Shown here piece after piece: positions 54,982 to 64,000 of a stretch of DNA of 64,000 bases. Every line of letters begins with the position of its first letter. Within the stretch, counting starts at the first letter, position 1. Location of the stretch: NCBI RefSeq assembly GCF_014639435.1, contig NZ_BMFZ01000002.1, forward strand, positions 434,001 to 498,000, written 5' to 3'. The translations under genes were made by a program, and so were the position numbers. The notes beneath the pieces were generated by a model. That model was not told the DNA's origin. It ran no database searches and was given only the letters and a program-made list of their open reading frames with translations. The stretch is from Hafnia psychrotolerans (lineage in GTDB: Bacteria > Pseudomonadota > Gammaproteobacteria > Enterobacterales > Enterobacteriaceae).

Positions 54982-55057
54982 TATACCCAAAATAATTGAA
55001 ATTGCATCAAGGCCGCTAGCGAACACCAAAGATGCAACTTCAGGGATGAAGGGTATA
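54982..55057. repeat. Short ERIC-type repeat with internal deletion
   Basis: 76 bp bounded by TATACCC and GGGTATA. It keeps both ERIC ends (ATTGAAATTGCATC and GATGCAACTTC) but lacks the usual central part. Between poxB and ltaE. Confidence 0.6.
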
Positions 55058-55127
55058 GTGATGAAAGCTGGGTGCCAACCGCCCAGCCTTTCACCTTTGT
55101 CTTCTATTTTGCAGAAGGAAACCGACG

Positions 55128-56141
55128 TTGATCGATTTACGCAGTGATACCGTAACCCGCCCGAGTGAGGCGATGCGTCAGGCGATGGCCTGCGCTGAAG
55201 TCGGCGATGATGTTTACGGTGATGACCCGACGGTCAATGCTTTACAAGATATGGCCGCCACGCTGACCGGTAAGGAAGCGGCGCTGTTTTTACCCACCGG
55301 CACTCAGGCCAATTTGGTGGCCTTGCTGACTCACTGCCAGCGCGGCGAAGAATATATTGTCGGCCAGAAAGCGCACAACTATATGTATGAGGCCGGCGGT
55401 GCGGCCGTCCTCGGCAGTATTCAGCCTCAGCCGCTGGATATGGATGCTGATGGCTCAATTTCTCTGGATAACATCGCCGCCGCCATCAAGCCTGACGACA
55501 TTCACTTCGCACGCACCCGACTGTTAAGTCTGGAAAATACCCACAGCGGCAAAGTTCTGCCATTGGATTATCTGCAAAAAGCCTTCGCGTTCACCCGCGA
55601 AAAAGGGCTGGCACTGCACATTGATGGGGCACGGATTATGAACGCTGCCGTTGCGCTGAATGTGCCGCTGAACGAGATAACCCAATATTGTGACACGCTG
55701 ACAATCTGCCTGTCGAAAGGGCTGGGTGCGCCGGTCGGTTCTCTGCTGTGCGGCAGTAAAGAGTATATTCATCGCGCGAACCGTTGGCGGAAAATGACTG
55801 GAGGCGGTATGCGTCAGGCAGGTATTCTCGCGGCGGCAGGTCTCTATGCGCTGGAAAATAACGTCGCACGCCTGCAGGAAGATCACGACAATGCCCGCTG
55901 GTTGGAACAGCAGCTACGCGATATTGGCGTAGAAATCGCAGAACCTGGCGCACAGACCAACATTTTGTACATTAAACAAAAGGCTGATTTGGCGGTTAAA
56001 ATGGGTCCCTGGATGCGTGAGCGAGGCGTACTTATCAGCGCCGGTCCGCTGACCCGCGTTATTACACATATCGACATCAGTCGCGCTGACCTGCAGAAAG
56101 TGGTGTCGTTGTGGCAGGACTTCCTGCAACATCACAGCTGA
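55128..56141 (+). CDS. ltaE: Low-specificity L-threonine aldolase (TTG start)
   Basis: 337 residues. Begins at TTG (55128), giving MIDLRSDTVTRPS, the conserved family N-terminus, with GAAGGA eight bases upstream. PLP enzyme splitting threonine or allo-threonine to glycine and acetaldehyde. PLP lysine in CLSKGLGAPVGSL (Lys about 199). HIDGARIMNAAV carries the conserved Asp-Arg. Confidence 0.95.
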   Translation: MIDLRSDTVTRPSEAMRQAMACAEVGDDVYGDDPTVNALQDMAATLTGKEAALFLPTGTQANLVALLTHCQRGEEYIVGQKAHNYMYEAGGAAVLGSIQPQPLDMDADGSISLDNIAAAIKPDDIHFARTRLLSLENTHSGKVLPLDYLQKAFAFTREKGLALHIDGARIMNAAVALNVPLNEITQYCDTLTICLSKGLGAPVGSLLCGSKEYIHRANRWRKMTGGGMRQAGILAAAGLYALENNVARLQEDHDNARWLEQQLRDIGVEIAEPGAQTNILYIKQKADLAVKMGPWMRERGVLISAGPLTRVITHIDISRADLQKVVSLWQDFLQHHS

Positions 56142-56227
56142 CAAGCGTTCCGGCGACACGTTTTGGGGCGACAAACACCCCATTGTGCCGCTGGCTTTCA
56201 CTTCTTTCCCCTCAATGAGCAAAATGG

Positions 56228-57688
56228 ATGATGCCTGCTTCAATACGTAACGGACGGGTTGTGGTGCTTGGTGCCAGTGGTTATATTGGCCAACACCTAA
56301 CGTCACATCTAAGCCAACAGGGCTTTCAGGTCACCGCTGCCGCACGCCGTCTCGAGTGGTTACAACAGCAAAAGTGGCCCAGTAATGTGCGCTGTTGCTT
56401 CGCCGATGTTTATCAGACTAAAAGCCTGAAGGAGGCGTTCGACGGTGCTGAGGTACTGGTCTATCTGGTCCACGCGATGGCAGAAGAGGATGACCTGCTG
56501 GAGAAAGAGCGACAGGCGGCGCAAAATACGCTGCTGGCGCTGAAGAGCTCCACCATCAAGCACATTATTTATCTCGGTTCTATGCAGCCTGAAGATAGCC
56601 ATTCGGCACACCTACAAGCACGTAAACTGACTGGCGACTTACTGCGGATGGGCAATATACCTGTCACCGAACTGCGCGCCGGTATTGTGATTGGTGCAGG
56701 TTCAGCCGCTTTCGAAGTGATGCGTGACATGGTCTACAATCTCGCCATCCTCACGCCACCTCGCTGGGTGCGCTCCAAATCGTCCCCGTTGGCACTGGAA
56801 AACCTGCTGACGTATCTCTCTGGCCTGATTGCCATACCTGCCGAATCTCACCGTCAGTTTGACGCCGCTGGGCCTGAATACATCAGTTATCAGACTCTGT
56901 TCGAACGCTTTATTGCCATCAGCGGTAAACGCCGCTGGCTAATCCCCATTCCGCTGCCAACGGCGATGATTTCCGTCTATTTCCTCAGTCTTATTACGTC
57001 GGTTCCGACGGTGCTCGCCAAAGCGCTAATTCAAGGGCTGAACCATGATTTACCGGCCAACAGCGCAGCCCTGCAAGCATTGATCCCGCAAGATCTTATC
57101 CCGGTAGAGGAAGCTATCCGACGCACTCTCGCGCAGGAAGAACAGCAGATTCTCGACTCTTCCGACTGGCATTACGACCCCGATGCCCGCGCTCGCTGGC
57201 GGCCAGGCTATGGTTACTACCCGAAACAAGCCGGTTTTACTCTTGAAACCTCAGCGTCAAAAAACGCGTTGTGGCAAGTTGTTCAGCAACTGGGCGGTAA
57301 AGAGGGCTATTTTTACGCCAACGCACTCTGGCGCTTGCGCGCACGGATTGATGATCTGATCGGTGGGCGAGTTATCTATGGCCGCCCGCTGCACGACCCG
57401 TTAAAAATAGGTGATAAAATTGATGGCTGGAAAGTTATTGGTCTGAAACCGCAGCAGGAACTGTCGCTGCTTTTCGGCATGAAAGCACCGGGATTAGGGC
57501 GTCTGACGTTCACCATTACCGACCACGGTGAAAGCCGCAGTATCGATGTCCGCGCTTGGTGGCATCCGGCCGGGTTCAGCGGTTTACTGTACTGGTTCAG
57601 CATGATGCCTGCGCATCAGTTTATTTTTCGCGGCATGTCGAAACGCATCGCCAGCCTGGCACGGCAAAAAGATCGCTGCGGTCGCTGA
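56228..57688 (+). CDS. ybjT: YbjT-like SDR/NAD(P)-binding protein with DUF2867 domain
   Basis: 486 residues. N-terminal Rossmann domain with GASGYIGQHL (about 15-24), extended SDR-like; C-terminal DUF2867 part with MKAPGLGRL, RAWWHPAGFSGLLYWF and one or two hydrophobic segments. Likely inner-membrane associated. Substrate unknown. Start is ATG 56228 or 56231; no strong ribosome-binding site. In E. coli it lies beside ybjS and ltaE, as here. Confidence 0.88.
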   Translation: MMPASIRNGRVVVLGASGYIGQHLTSHLSQQGFQVTAAARRLEWLQQQKWPSNVRCCFADVYQTKSLKEAFDGAEVLVYLVHAMAEEDDLLEKERQAAQNTLLALKSSTIKHIIYLGSMQPEDSHSAHLQARKLTGDLLRMGNIPVTELRAGIVIGAGSAAFEVMRDMVYNLAILTPPRWVRSKSSPLALENLLTYLSGLIAIPAESHRQFDAAGPEYISYQTLFERFIAISGKRRWLIPIPLPTAMISVYFLSLITSVPTVLAKALIQGLNHDLPANSAALQALIPQDLIPVEEAIRRTLAQEEQQILDSSDWHYDPDARARWRPGYGYYPKQAGFTLETSASKNALWQVVQQLGGKEGYFYANALWRLRARIDDLIGGRVIYGRPLHDPLKIGDKIDGWKVIGLKPQQELSLLFGMKAPGLGRLTFTITDHGESRSIDVRAWWHPAGFSGLLYWFSMMPAHQFIFRGMSKRIASLARQKDRCGR

Positions 57689-57839
57689 TGTTGGCTCATT
57701 TAGCGCGCAATCGCACAGTTTCAGACAAGCAGACATACCTTACCCATTGCAACCCACACAATTTCAAGAAAGAATGGCATCCTTCTTGCTGTTAAGGGCT
57801 CGATTGCCTTATCAGCTATTGTTTTTTCTAATGAAAACT

Positions 57840-57963
57840 TTACTCAAAATCATTCGAACTGCGGCAAGGCAGCAAACGAGTGAATCCGATAAGCTGACTG
57901 ATATCAGTGATTCGGGTAAGTGAGTGCAGCTAACACCGCTGCAGCGTGAAGGATGAAGAGTAA
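57840..57963. repeat. ERIC-type repeat abutting the ybjS start codon
   Basis: About 124 bp: CGGCAAGGCAGCAAACGAGT, GAATCCGATAAGCT, and CAGTGATTCGGGTAAGTGAG with GCAGC...GCTGCAGCGTGAAGGATGAAG follow the ERIC pattern in order. Its right end supplies the purine-rich stretch that serves as ribosome-binding site of ybjS. Confidence 0.75.
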
Positions 57964-57964
57964 T

Positions 57965-58999
57965 ATGAAGGTACTTGTTACTGGCGCAAGCAGCGGTTTA
58001 GGCCGCAACGCGGTGGAGTTTCTGCTCAACAAAGGCATCAAAGTCAGGGCGACAGGCCGTAATGCGGCTATGGGACCGCTGTTGCAGAAAATGGGCGCTG
58101 AATTTATTCATGCCGACCTTACCACGCTGGTTTCCGGCCAAGCGAAAGCGCTGCTGGCTGATGTCGATACGCTGTGGCACTGCTCTGGCATGATCTCTCC
58201 GTGGGGCAGCGAACAAGAGTTCGAACTGGCCAACGTGCGTGCTACCCGCCGTCTCGGTGAATGGGCCACCGCCTATGGCGTCGGTAGCTTCGTTCACATG
58301 TCCTCGCCGGTGGTTTATTTCGATTTTCACCATCATCGTAATATCAAAGAAGATTTCCGTCCGAACCGCTATGCCAATTCGTTTGCCCGCAGCAAAGCCG
58401 CGGCTGAACAGGTGATCAGCACACTGGCGCTGTCAAACCCGCAGACTCACTTCACCATTCTTCGCCCTCAGGGCGTGTTCGGCCCGCACGATAACGTGCT
58501 GCTGCCGCGTCTGCTCCAGATGCTGAAATATAGCGGGACGCTCATGCTACCACGCGGTGGTGAGGCGTTGGTCGATATGACTTACGTGGAGAATGTGGTG
58601 CACGCCATGTGGTTGGCTTCGCAAACGGAAAAGACCGAATCTGGCCGCGCCTTCAACATCACCAACCAGCAACCGCGCCCACTACGCACGCTGGTGCAGC
58701 AACTGATGGACGCATTGGAAATGAAGTACCGTATCCGCTCGGTGCCCTACCCGCTACTGGACATGATGGCGCGCGGCATGGAGAAGATCAGTAAAAGCTC
58801 GCACAAAGAACCGGTGCTGACCCACTATAGCGTAGCCAAACTTAACTTCGATTTAACCCTCGATACTCAGCGCGCGCAGGATGAGCTTGGCTACCGCCCA
58901 TCGGTGTCATTGGATCAGGGCATTATCCGCACCGCCAACTGGTTGCGTGACCACGGACGCCTGCGGGGCTTGCAAAGTGTTGCTCCACAGCGCGACTGA
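57965..58999 (+). CDS. ybjS: YbjS-like NAD-dependent epimerase/dehydratase
   Basis: 344 residues from ATG at 57965 ([19 protein letters not shown]); an upstream ATG at 57953 inside the ERIC repeat is less likely. Extended SDR fold: GxxGxxG as GASSGLG (about 7-13), catalytic pair replaced from the normal YxxxK in context [13 protein letters not shown]. Related to 3-beta-HSD/isomerase-like epimerases. Function unknown. Confidence 0.9.
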   Translation: MKVLVTGASSGLGRNAVEFLLNKGIKVRATGRNAAMGPLLQKMGAEFIHADLTTLVSGQAKALLADVDTLWHCSGMISPWGSEQEFELANVRATRRLGEWATAYGVGSFVHMSSPVVYFDFHHHRNIKEDFRPNRYANSFARSKAAAEQVISTLALSNPQTHFTILRPQGVFGPHDNVLLPRLLQMLKYSGTLMLPRGGEALVDMTYVENVVHAMWLASQTEKTESGRAFNITNQQPRPLRTLVQQLMDALEMKYRIRSVPYPLLDMMARGMEKISKSSHKEPVLTHYSVAKLNFDLTLDTQRAQDELGYRPSVSLDQGIIRTANWLRDHGRLRGLQSVAPQRD

Positions 59000-59008
59000 T
59001 CCCACCGA

Positions 59009-59854
59009 TCAATTCACATCAGGGTACTGCTGTAAGAGTGCGCTGACGATGGCATCAGTTTCAGCATCCGCTTCACCGCGATAATCCTGCGGCCTAAAAT
59101 GCATCTGGAAGGCCGAGATCACGCGGCGTTGCTGATGGTCGGTCATGTTATCAGTCAGCGGATAACCATACTTCCCGAGTTTCTCCAGTAAGGCCTGCGC
59201 AGACACCGGCTGATGCGGATCACGTCCGGCCAGATTGGAATCTACTCGCTGCGGATCAGGCCAGACACCAATTCCTCGTTTTGCCAGTTGTTGCCATGGA
59301 AAAAGCGGTCCCGGATCGTCTTTGCGCTGTGGTGCAATATCGCTATGCCCGACCACATTGCGCGGTTCAATATGATAGCGCGAGATTATCTGTTGGCTCA
59401 GCGACGCCAGCAGGTCAATTTGCGCGGGCGGGAAGGGATAAAAATGCTTGCCAAGCAGGTACTTGCTATAGCCCTTGTTTTCCAGCTCAATCCCAATCGA
59501 CGTGTCATTAAGATTGTTGCGCCCCCGCCAGCCGCTGACCCCGGCATGCCAAGCACGCAAAGACTCGGGCACCAGCTGCCAGGCCACTGGCTTGCCATCT
59601 TCTATCTGCGGGCGTGCCGGAATGAGATAATGCGCACTCACGTGCTCATCAGTAAGCGTATTTAATGCGTTGTGGAAATCTTCGGCAGTGTAATGGATCA
59701 CCAGAAAGCGGATACGTTGATCCGCGCCTTGCGCCTGGCGCTGGGTTTCCAGCCGGTAGGGCAGATTATGATCAGTCTTAGGCGGTGACGACTGACATCC
59801 CATCATTAGCATTCCGGTTAATATTGCCCACACAGGCTGCAGGAATCGTTTCAT
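59009..59854 (-). CDS. amiD: N-acetylmuramoyl-L-alanine amidase AmiD
   Basis: 281 residues. Outer-membrane lipoprotein: signal MKRFLQPVWAILTGMLMMGC with lipobox ending at Cys 20. Amidase_2 (T7 lysozyme-like) zinc enzyme: VIHYTAEDF (His ligand), GIELENKG, VGHSDIAPQRKDDPG with Lys and Asp/His. C-terminal peptidoglycan-binding-like helices. Convergent with ybjS (9-bp gap), which keeps the two end-to-end. Confidence 0.95.
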   Translation of the reverse strand: MKRFLQPVWAILTGMLMMGCQSSPPKTDHNLPYRLETQRQAQGADQRIRFLVIHYTAEDFHNALNTLTDEHVSAHYLIPARPQIEDGKPVAWQLVPESLRAWHAGVSGWRGRNNLNDTSIGIELENKGYSKYLLGKHFYPFPPAQIDLLASLSQQIISRYHIEPRNVVGHSDIAPQRKDDPGPLFPWQQLAKRGIGVWPDPQRVDSNLAGRDPHQPVSAQALLEKLGKYGYPLTDNMTDHQQRRVISAFQMHFRPQDYRGEADAETDAIVSALLQQYPDVN

Positions 59855-60063
59855 GAGGAACCGACGATAGTGATAGTTTGCATAAGTATTCCTTATTAAT
59901 TTTCGTCCGAATGACTCCGTCTGACAGATAAATGCTGCCGGTCAATGTACGCCATGCCCACCAGACAGATTTCAGTGCGCACCATGCAACAATTAAAATC
60001 GGTTTTATACTGTATGATAAAGAAAATCATGGTGAAAACATCAATCTTTCAGTAAGGAATATG

Positions 60064-60639
60064 ATGAAATATAAAACACTTGCCGCCGCGTTCCCCTTGG
60101 TGCTGACACTTAGCGCCTGTACCACGGTTGATCCCGTGTTTAAGGATATTGGCACGCGTACCGCGCCATGCGTTGATGGTGGTCCAGACACCGTGGCACA
60201 AAAGTTTTATGACCTGCGTATTCATCAAGGTGGCGGCGGTCTACCTAACAGCAGCCAACTGGCCGAATATCGCCCCTACCTCAGTACCGGTTTGTATAAT
60301 GCACTGCTTAAAACACAGTCAGAACGCAAAGTAGACATCGCCGCGACACCGAATGAAAAACCCGGTGCCAGCGGTGGCGACATGTTTTCAAGCCTATTTG
60401 ATGGCCCGACCTCCGCGACAGTAAACAGCGCGTCTACTATTCCCAATACCGATGCCCGCAACATCCCGCTACGCGTAACGATGTCGCACCAGAAAGACAA
60501 CGGCGCGAAGTCGACCTGGAAAGATGAAGTACTGATGGTGCGTGAAGGCCATTGCTGGGGCATCGATGACGTACGCTATATGGCTAACCTCGATTTCGTC
60601 TCCAGCGGTTCGCTGCGTCAGGTCCTGGAAAAACAGTAA
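60064..60639 (+). CDS. ybjP: YbjP-like lipoprotein
   Basis: 191 residues from ATG at 60064, with TAAGGA seven bases upstream; ATG 60061 and a much longer in-frame extension are alternatives. Signal peptide ends in lipobox LTLSAC (Cys about 19). Ends with ASTIPNTDARNIPLRV, KDEVLMVREGHCWGIDDVRY, as in E. coli YbjP. Function unknown. The linker at about 85-125 is Gly/Ser-rich and longer than the E. coli protein (171). Confidence 0.88.
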   Translation: MKYKTLAAAFPLVLTLSACTTVDPVFKDIGTRTAPCVDGGPDTVAQKFYDLRIHQGGGGLPNSSQLAEYRPYLSTGLYNALLKTQSERKVDIAATPNEKPGASGGDMFSSLFDGPTSATVNSASTIPNTDARNIPLRVTMSHQKDNGAKSTWKDEVLMVREGHCWGIDDVRYMANLDFVSSGSLRQVLEKQ

Positions 60640-60652
60640 TAGCATCCTTCCG

Positions 60653-60777
60653 ATAAGCCCAAAATAAGTCGATGTGCAGAAGGCGGCAAACGAACTAATC
60701 CCGATGAACTGGCATGAGTCAGTGAGTCGGGGAAACACCTACCGTTAACGCATAGGCAACTTGATTCATGATGGGCA
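60653..60777. repeat. ERIC-type repeat between ybjP and artP (degenerate)
   Basis: About 125 bp starting ATAAGCCC-AAAATAAG, containing GAAGGCGGCAAACGAACT, AATCCCGATGAACTGG, GTCAGTGAGTCGGGGAAA and ending GATGGGCAT. Ends have decayed from TATACCC/GGGTATA. Confidence 0.65.
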
Positions 60778-60854
60778 TTCACCGTAGGGCAACAATATGT
60801 TGTGCTACACTTTAGCCTTCCTGCGGCTAGAGATATTTTTTAAGCCGCGATCGT

Positions 60855-60868
60855 TGCATAACTATGCT
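60855..60868 (+). promoter_or_regulatory. Candidate ARG box upstream of artP
   Basis: TGCATAACTATGCT matches the ArgR consensus TGAATWWWWATTCA at 10 of 14 positions. It lies 47 bp before the artP ATG. ArgR represses art genes in E. coli; only one box is seen here. Confidence 0.35.
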
Positions 60869-60914
60869 ACGGAAGTTACCATCTGCGGCATCAATGGCTA
60901 TTCACTATTTGCGC

Positions 60915-61643
60915 ATGAGTATTCAACTTAATAGCATCAACTGCTTCTATGGCGCGCACCAAGCGCTGTTTGACATTCAGCTCGACTGCCCTGCCGGAGA
61001 AACACTCGTGTTGCTCGGGCCAAGCGGTGCGGGAAAAAGTTCTCTTCTGCGGGTTTTAAACCTGCTGGAAGTACCACGCTCAGGCACTTTGCAGATAGCA
61101 GGGAACCTATTCGATTTCACTCAAAAACCAGACGAGAAAGCCGTGCGTGAACTGCGGCAAAACGTCGGCATGGTGTTTCAGCAATACAATTTATGGCCGC
61201 ACCGCACCGTGCTCGACAACCTACTTGAAGCGCCCTGCCGCGTTCTGGGGTTGAGTAAAGATGTCGCCATGAAACGTGCGGATAAACTCCTGGCCCGTCT
61301 GCGTCTGACTGATTATGCCAGCCGCTTCCCGCTACATCTTTCCGGCGGTCAGCAGCAGCGCGTGGCGATTGCCCGTGCGCTGATGATGGAACCGCAGGTG
61401 TTGTTGTTCGATGAACCGACGGCAGCGTTAGATCCGGAAATCACCGCTCAAATCGTCAGTATTATTCGCGAATTGGCCGGCACAGGCATCACTCAAGTTA
61501 TCGTGACCCACGAAGTCGAAGTGGCACGTAAAACCGCCAGCCGAGTGGTGTACATGGAAAATGGCCGCATTGTTGAACAAGGCGATGCCTCCTGCTTTAC
61601 TCAGCCGCAAACCAAAGAGTTTGCCAGCTATCTGTCACATTGA
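60915..61643 (+). CDS. artP: Arginine ABC transporter ATP-binding protein ArtP
   Basis: 242 residues from ATG at 60915 ([20 protein letters not shown]); 17 upstream codons to 60864 are rejected. No clear Shine-Dalgarno. Walker [11 protein letters not shown]-loop [10 protein letters not shown], signature [16 protein letters not shown], Walker [16 protein letters not shown]-loop VTHEVEVA. Powers ArtQM. Confidence 0.97.
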   Translation: MSIQLNSINCFYGAHQALFDIQLDCPAGETLVLLGPSGAGKSSLLRVLNLLEVPRSGTLQIAGNLFDFTQKPDEKAVRELRQNVGMVFQQYNLWPHRTVLDNLLEAPCRVLGLSKDVAMKRADKLLARLRLTDYASRFPLHLSGGQQQRVAIARALMMEPQVLLFDEPTAALDPEITAQIVSIIRELAGTGITQVIVTHEVEVARKTASRVVYMENGRIVEQGDASCFTQPQTKEFASYLSH

Positions 61644-61672
61644 TCTCATTGATGGTTACTACGGAGTTTGCG

Positions 61673-62404
61673 ATGAAAAAATTATTAATTGCTGCTGTTC
61701 TGGCAAGTGTCAGTTTATCCGCCAGCGCGGCTGAAACTATCCGTTTCGCGATGGAAGCCTCTTATCCTCCGTTCGAATTTGTGGATTCCAGTAATAAGAT
61801 TCAGGGGTTTGATGTCGATCTGGCTAACGCTATGTGCAAACAGATGCAGGCAGACTGTACCTTTACCAATCAGGCTTTTGACAGTCTGATCCCAAGCCTT
61901 AAATTCCGTCGTTTTGACGCGGTCATTTCCGGCATGGATATCACCGCCGATCGCCAGAAACAAGTGGCCTTCACTGATGCTTACTATGATAACTCCGCGA
62001 TTTTCATCGCTGAGAAAGGTAAGTTTGCTGACCTCGCAGCCCTGAAAGGCAAGCGTGTTGGTATGCAGAACGGGTCTACCCACCAGAAATTCCTGATGGA
62101 AAAACACCCAGAAATCACCGCCGTATCTTATGACAGCTATCAGAATGCTGTGCTGGATCTGAAAAATGGCCGTCTTGATGCCGTCTTCGGTGACACCGCG
62201 GTGGTTAACGAGTGGCTCAAGCAGAACCCTAACCTCGCTGCTGTTGGCGACAAAATCACCGACAAAACCTACTTTGGAACCGGCCTCGGTATTGCTGTTC
62301 GCCAAAACAATACTGAATTATTGACTAAAATGAATGCAGCCCTGGCGAAAGTGAAGCAAGACGGCACTTACCAGACTCTTTATTCAAAATGGTTCCAGCA
62401 ATAA
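61673..62404 (+). CDS. artI: Arginine-binding periplasmic protein ArtI
   Basis: 243 residues from ATG at 61673 with ACGGAG upstream. Signal peptide MKKLLIAAVLASVSLSASA, cleaved before AETIRF. Type II solute-binding fold with ASYPPFEFVDSSNKIQGFDV (the family start) and FDAVISGMDITADRQKQVAF. Could be the paralogue ArtJ; position after artP favours artI. Confidence 0.95.
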   Translation: MKKLLIAAVLASVSLSASAAETIRFAMEASYPPFEFVDSSNKIQGFDVDLANAMCKQMQADCTFTNQAFDSLIPSLKFRRFDAVISGMDITADRQKQVAFTDAYYDNSAIFIAEKGKFADLAALKGKRVGMQNGSTHQKFLMEKHPEITAVSYDSYQNAVLDLKNGRLDAVFGDTAVVNEWLKQNPNLAAVGDKITDKTYFGTGLGIAVRQNNTELLTKMNAALAKVKQDGTYQTLYSKWFQQ

Positions 62405-62416
62405 GTTTTGCAATCA

Positions 62417-63133
62417 ATGAATGAATTCCAACCTTTAGCCAGCGCCGCCGGGATGACCGTCGGCCTTGCCCTGTGTGCACTGATCCTTGGTCTGTTTCTG
62501 GCGATGTTTTTTGCCGTCTGGGAATCAGCGCCGTGGAAGCCTGTCAGTTGGCTCGGCACCGCGTGGGTCACTGTCCTGCGCGGCTTGCCAGAAATACTGG
62601 TAGTGCTGTTTATTTATTTTGGCTCCTCACAGCTGCTGGTTGTGCTGGCCGATGGGTTTAACATCAATTTTGGTCTGTTCCAACTGCCGGTAAAACTACC
62701 GGTCGATAACTTCGAAGTCAGCCCGTTCGTGTGCGGTGTCATCGCGCTGTCACTGCTTTATTCCGCCTACGCATCACAGACGCTGCGCGGTGCACTCAAA
62801 GCCGTGCCACAAGGACAGTGGGAATCAGGTCAGGTCTTGGGCATGAAAAAAGCGTCGATTTTCTTTCGCCTGATCTTGCCGCAAATGTGGCGCCACGCTT
62901 TACCGGGACTGAGCAATCAGTGGCTGGTACTGCTCAAGGACACCGCGCTTGTATCACTTATCAGCGTGAATGATCTGATGTTGCAAACCAAAAGTATCGC
63001 TACCCGGACTCAGGAACCCTTTACCTGGTACATGATAGCCGGCGGAATTTATCTGGTTGTTACCCTATTCAGCCAGTTTGTTATCAAACGCATCGAACTC
63101 CGTACCACCCGCTTTGAACGGAGCGCTTCCTGA
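62417..63133 (+). CDS. artQ: Arginine ABC transporter permease ArtQ
   Basis: 238 residues from ATG at 62417, same as E. coli; in-frame TTG at 62408 is rejected. Five or so membrane helices; HisM/ArtQ-type inner-membrane permease with EAA-loop region [20 protein letters not shown]. Stop overlaps artM ATG by one base. Confidence 0.96.
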   Translation: MNEFQPLASAAGMTVGLALCALILGLFLAMFFAVWESAPWKPVSWLGTAWVTVLRGLPEILVVLFIYFGSSQLLVVLADGFNINFGLFQLPVKLPVDNFEVSPFVCGVIALSLLYSAYASQTLRGALKAVPQGQWESGQVLGMKKASIFFRLILPQMWRHALPGLSNQWLVLLKDTALVSLISVNDLMLQTKSIATRTQEPFTWYMIAGGIYLVVTLFSQFVIKRIELRTTRFERSAS

Positions 63134-63801
63134 TGTGGGATTACTTACCTGAAGTCGTGAAAGGACTGCATACCAGCCTTACCCTGACCGTGGCGGCACT
63201 GATTGTCGCACTGTTGTTAGCCCTGATTTTCACCGTAATACTGACGCTGAAAGTGCCGGTGCTGAGCCAAATAGTGAAGGGTTACATCACGCTGTTTACG
63301 GGTACACCGCTGCTGGTGCAAATCTTCCTCATTTACTATGGTCCAGGGCAATTTCCTTCCATTCGTGAGATCCCCTGGTTATGGGAGATGCTTTCGCAGC
63401 CGTGGCTGTGTGCGATGTTTGCGTTAGCACTCAACAGTGCGGCGTACACCACTCAGCTCTTTGCCGGTGCGATGCGTGCCATCCCATCGGGGCAGTGGCA
63501 GTCGTGTGAAGCCCTGGGTATGTCGAAAGCACAATCTTTGCGCATTCTGCTGCCGTTTGCCTTCAAGCGCGCACTGTCGTCCTACTCCAACGAAGTGGTG
63601 CTGGTGTTTAAAAGTACCTCACTGGCCTACACCATTACCCTGATGGATGTGATGGGCCAAAGCCAGTTGATGTATGGCCGGACCTACGATGTGATGGTGT
63701 TTGGCGCAGCGGGCGTGATTTATCTTTGCGTAAATGGCCTACTGACGCTAATGATGCGGCTGATTGAACGACGAGCTTTGGCTTTTGAGCGACGCAATTA
63801 G
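63133..63801 (+). CDS. artM: Arginine ABC transporter permease ArtM
   Basis: 222 residues, same as E. coli. Forms the ArtQM heterodimer; EAA-type loop CEALGMSKAQSLRILLPFAF. Start overlaps artQ stop (TGATG), giving coupled translation. Confidence 0.97.
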   Translation: MWDYLPEVVKGLHTSLTLTVAALIVALLLALIFTVILTLKVPVLSQIVKGYITLFTGTPLLVQIFLIYYGPGQFPSIREIPWLWEMLSQPWLCAMFALALNSAAYTTQLFAGAMRAIPSGQWQSCEALGMSKAQSLRILLPFAFKRALSSYSNEVVLVFKSTSLAYTITLMDVMGQSQLMYGRTYDVMVFGAAGVIYLCVNGLLTLMMRLIERRALAFERRN

Positions 63802-63829
63802 CCTGGCGAGATAAAATAAGCAAAGCTGA

Positions 63830-63856
63830 AATGGCGACCGATGAGTCGCCATTTTT
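63830..63856 (+). terminator. Rho-independent terminator of artPIQM
   Basis: AATGGCGAC, loop CGATGA, GTCGCCATT followed by TTT, 28 bp past the artM stop. The 144 bp from here to the window edge, AT-rich, is likely the start of the artJ promoter region, but no gene is seen. Confidence 0.85.
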
Positions 63857-64000
63857 ATGTTCACAAGATGCCGGTTTATAAGGAAAACTTGCGATACATC
63901 TCGCAACCTTGCAACGTGATAACTAAAATTTCATAATAATAGAGATCTTCATCACACAAAAAAGCATAAAAGGCTCATAAAATAATCCCCCGTAAAACCT

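Noticed and set aside
63857-64000. ArgR boxes for a downstream artJ
   Set aside because: The sequence is AT-rich but no 18-bp ARG box of acceptable quality is seen and artJ is outside the window.

Overview
The window is 64 kb of ordinary, gene-dense chromosome from a member of the Enterobacterales. Almost every gene is recognisable by close protein similarity to its E. coli K-12 counterpart, and the order (kdsB-ycaR-ycaQ-lpxK-msbA-ycaI-ihfB-rpsA-cmk-aroA-serC-ycaO-focA-pflB-pflA-ycaD-dms-serS-rarA-lolA-ftsK-lrp-trxB-cydD-cydC-aat-infA-clpA-clpS-cspD-virK-ybjD-lysO-hcp-hcr-poxB-ltaE-ybjT-ybjS-amiD-ybjP-artPIQM) follows the 19-21 minute region of E. coli. Protein divergence, a TTG-started ftsK, a NapF-like gene in the dms operon and ERIC-type repeats suggest Yersiniaceae or Hafniaceae (Serratia/Rahnella/Yersinia/Hafnia-like) rather than Escherichia. 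The genus cannot be fixed from this sequence alone. I see no prophage, IS element, CRISPR array, rRNA or tRNA.

Layout. 1-5.2 kb: the edge gene ycbJ, then ycaR-kdsB, ycaQ, a divergent cold-shock gene and lpxK. A compact transcription unit with a 16-codon ORF sits between ycaR and ycaQ. 5.2-9.3 kb: ycaI/comEC-msbA-lpxK, the lipid A flippase operon. 9.5-15.1 kb: serC-aroA, cmk-rpsA-ihfB (amino-acid and nucleotide supply, translation, nucleoid). 15.3-21.8 kb, plus strand: ycaO and the anaerobic focA-pflB and pflA genes for pyruvate cleavage and formate transport. 21.9-28.3 kb, minus strand: ycaD and dmsABC-dmsD-napF, an anaerobic DMSO-reductase operon with a well-placed FNR-like site. 28.6-36.1 kb, minus strand: serS, rarA, lolA, ftsK, lrp. 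36.9-42.5 kb, plus strand: trxB, cydDC, aat, infA. 42.8-46.0 kb: clpS-clpA divergent from cspD. 46.3-50.2 kb: virK/ybjX, ybjD, lysO. 50.4-53.1 kb: hcp-hcr with an NsrR-type operator. 53.2-60.6 kb: poxB, ltaE, ybjT, ybjS, amiD, ybjP. 60.9-63.8 kb: artPIQM arginine importer.

Several units form an oxygen- and nitrosative-stress-responsive set: Pfl/FocA, Dms, Hcp/Hcr and PoxB handle pyruvate and respiration under changing oxygen, and CydDC supports cytochrome bd assembly. ClpA/ClpS, Aat and the Lrp/IHF regulators connect N-degron proteolysis and global regulation.

No dramatic new system is evident. The best candidates for something undescribed are small: the 16-codon ORF with its own promoter and terminator (2033-2220), an orphan plus-strand terminator in the long lrp-trxB gap, a long perfect AT-rich dyad between clpS and cspD, and four ERIC-type repeats clustered between 49 and 61 kb, one of which abuts the ybjS start codon. 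Predicted regulatory sites come from inspection by eye and are hypotheses.
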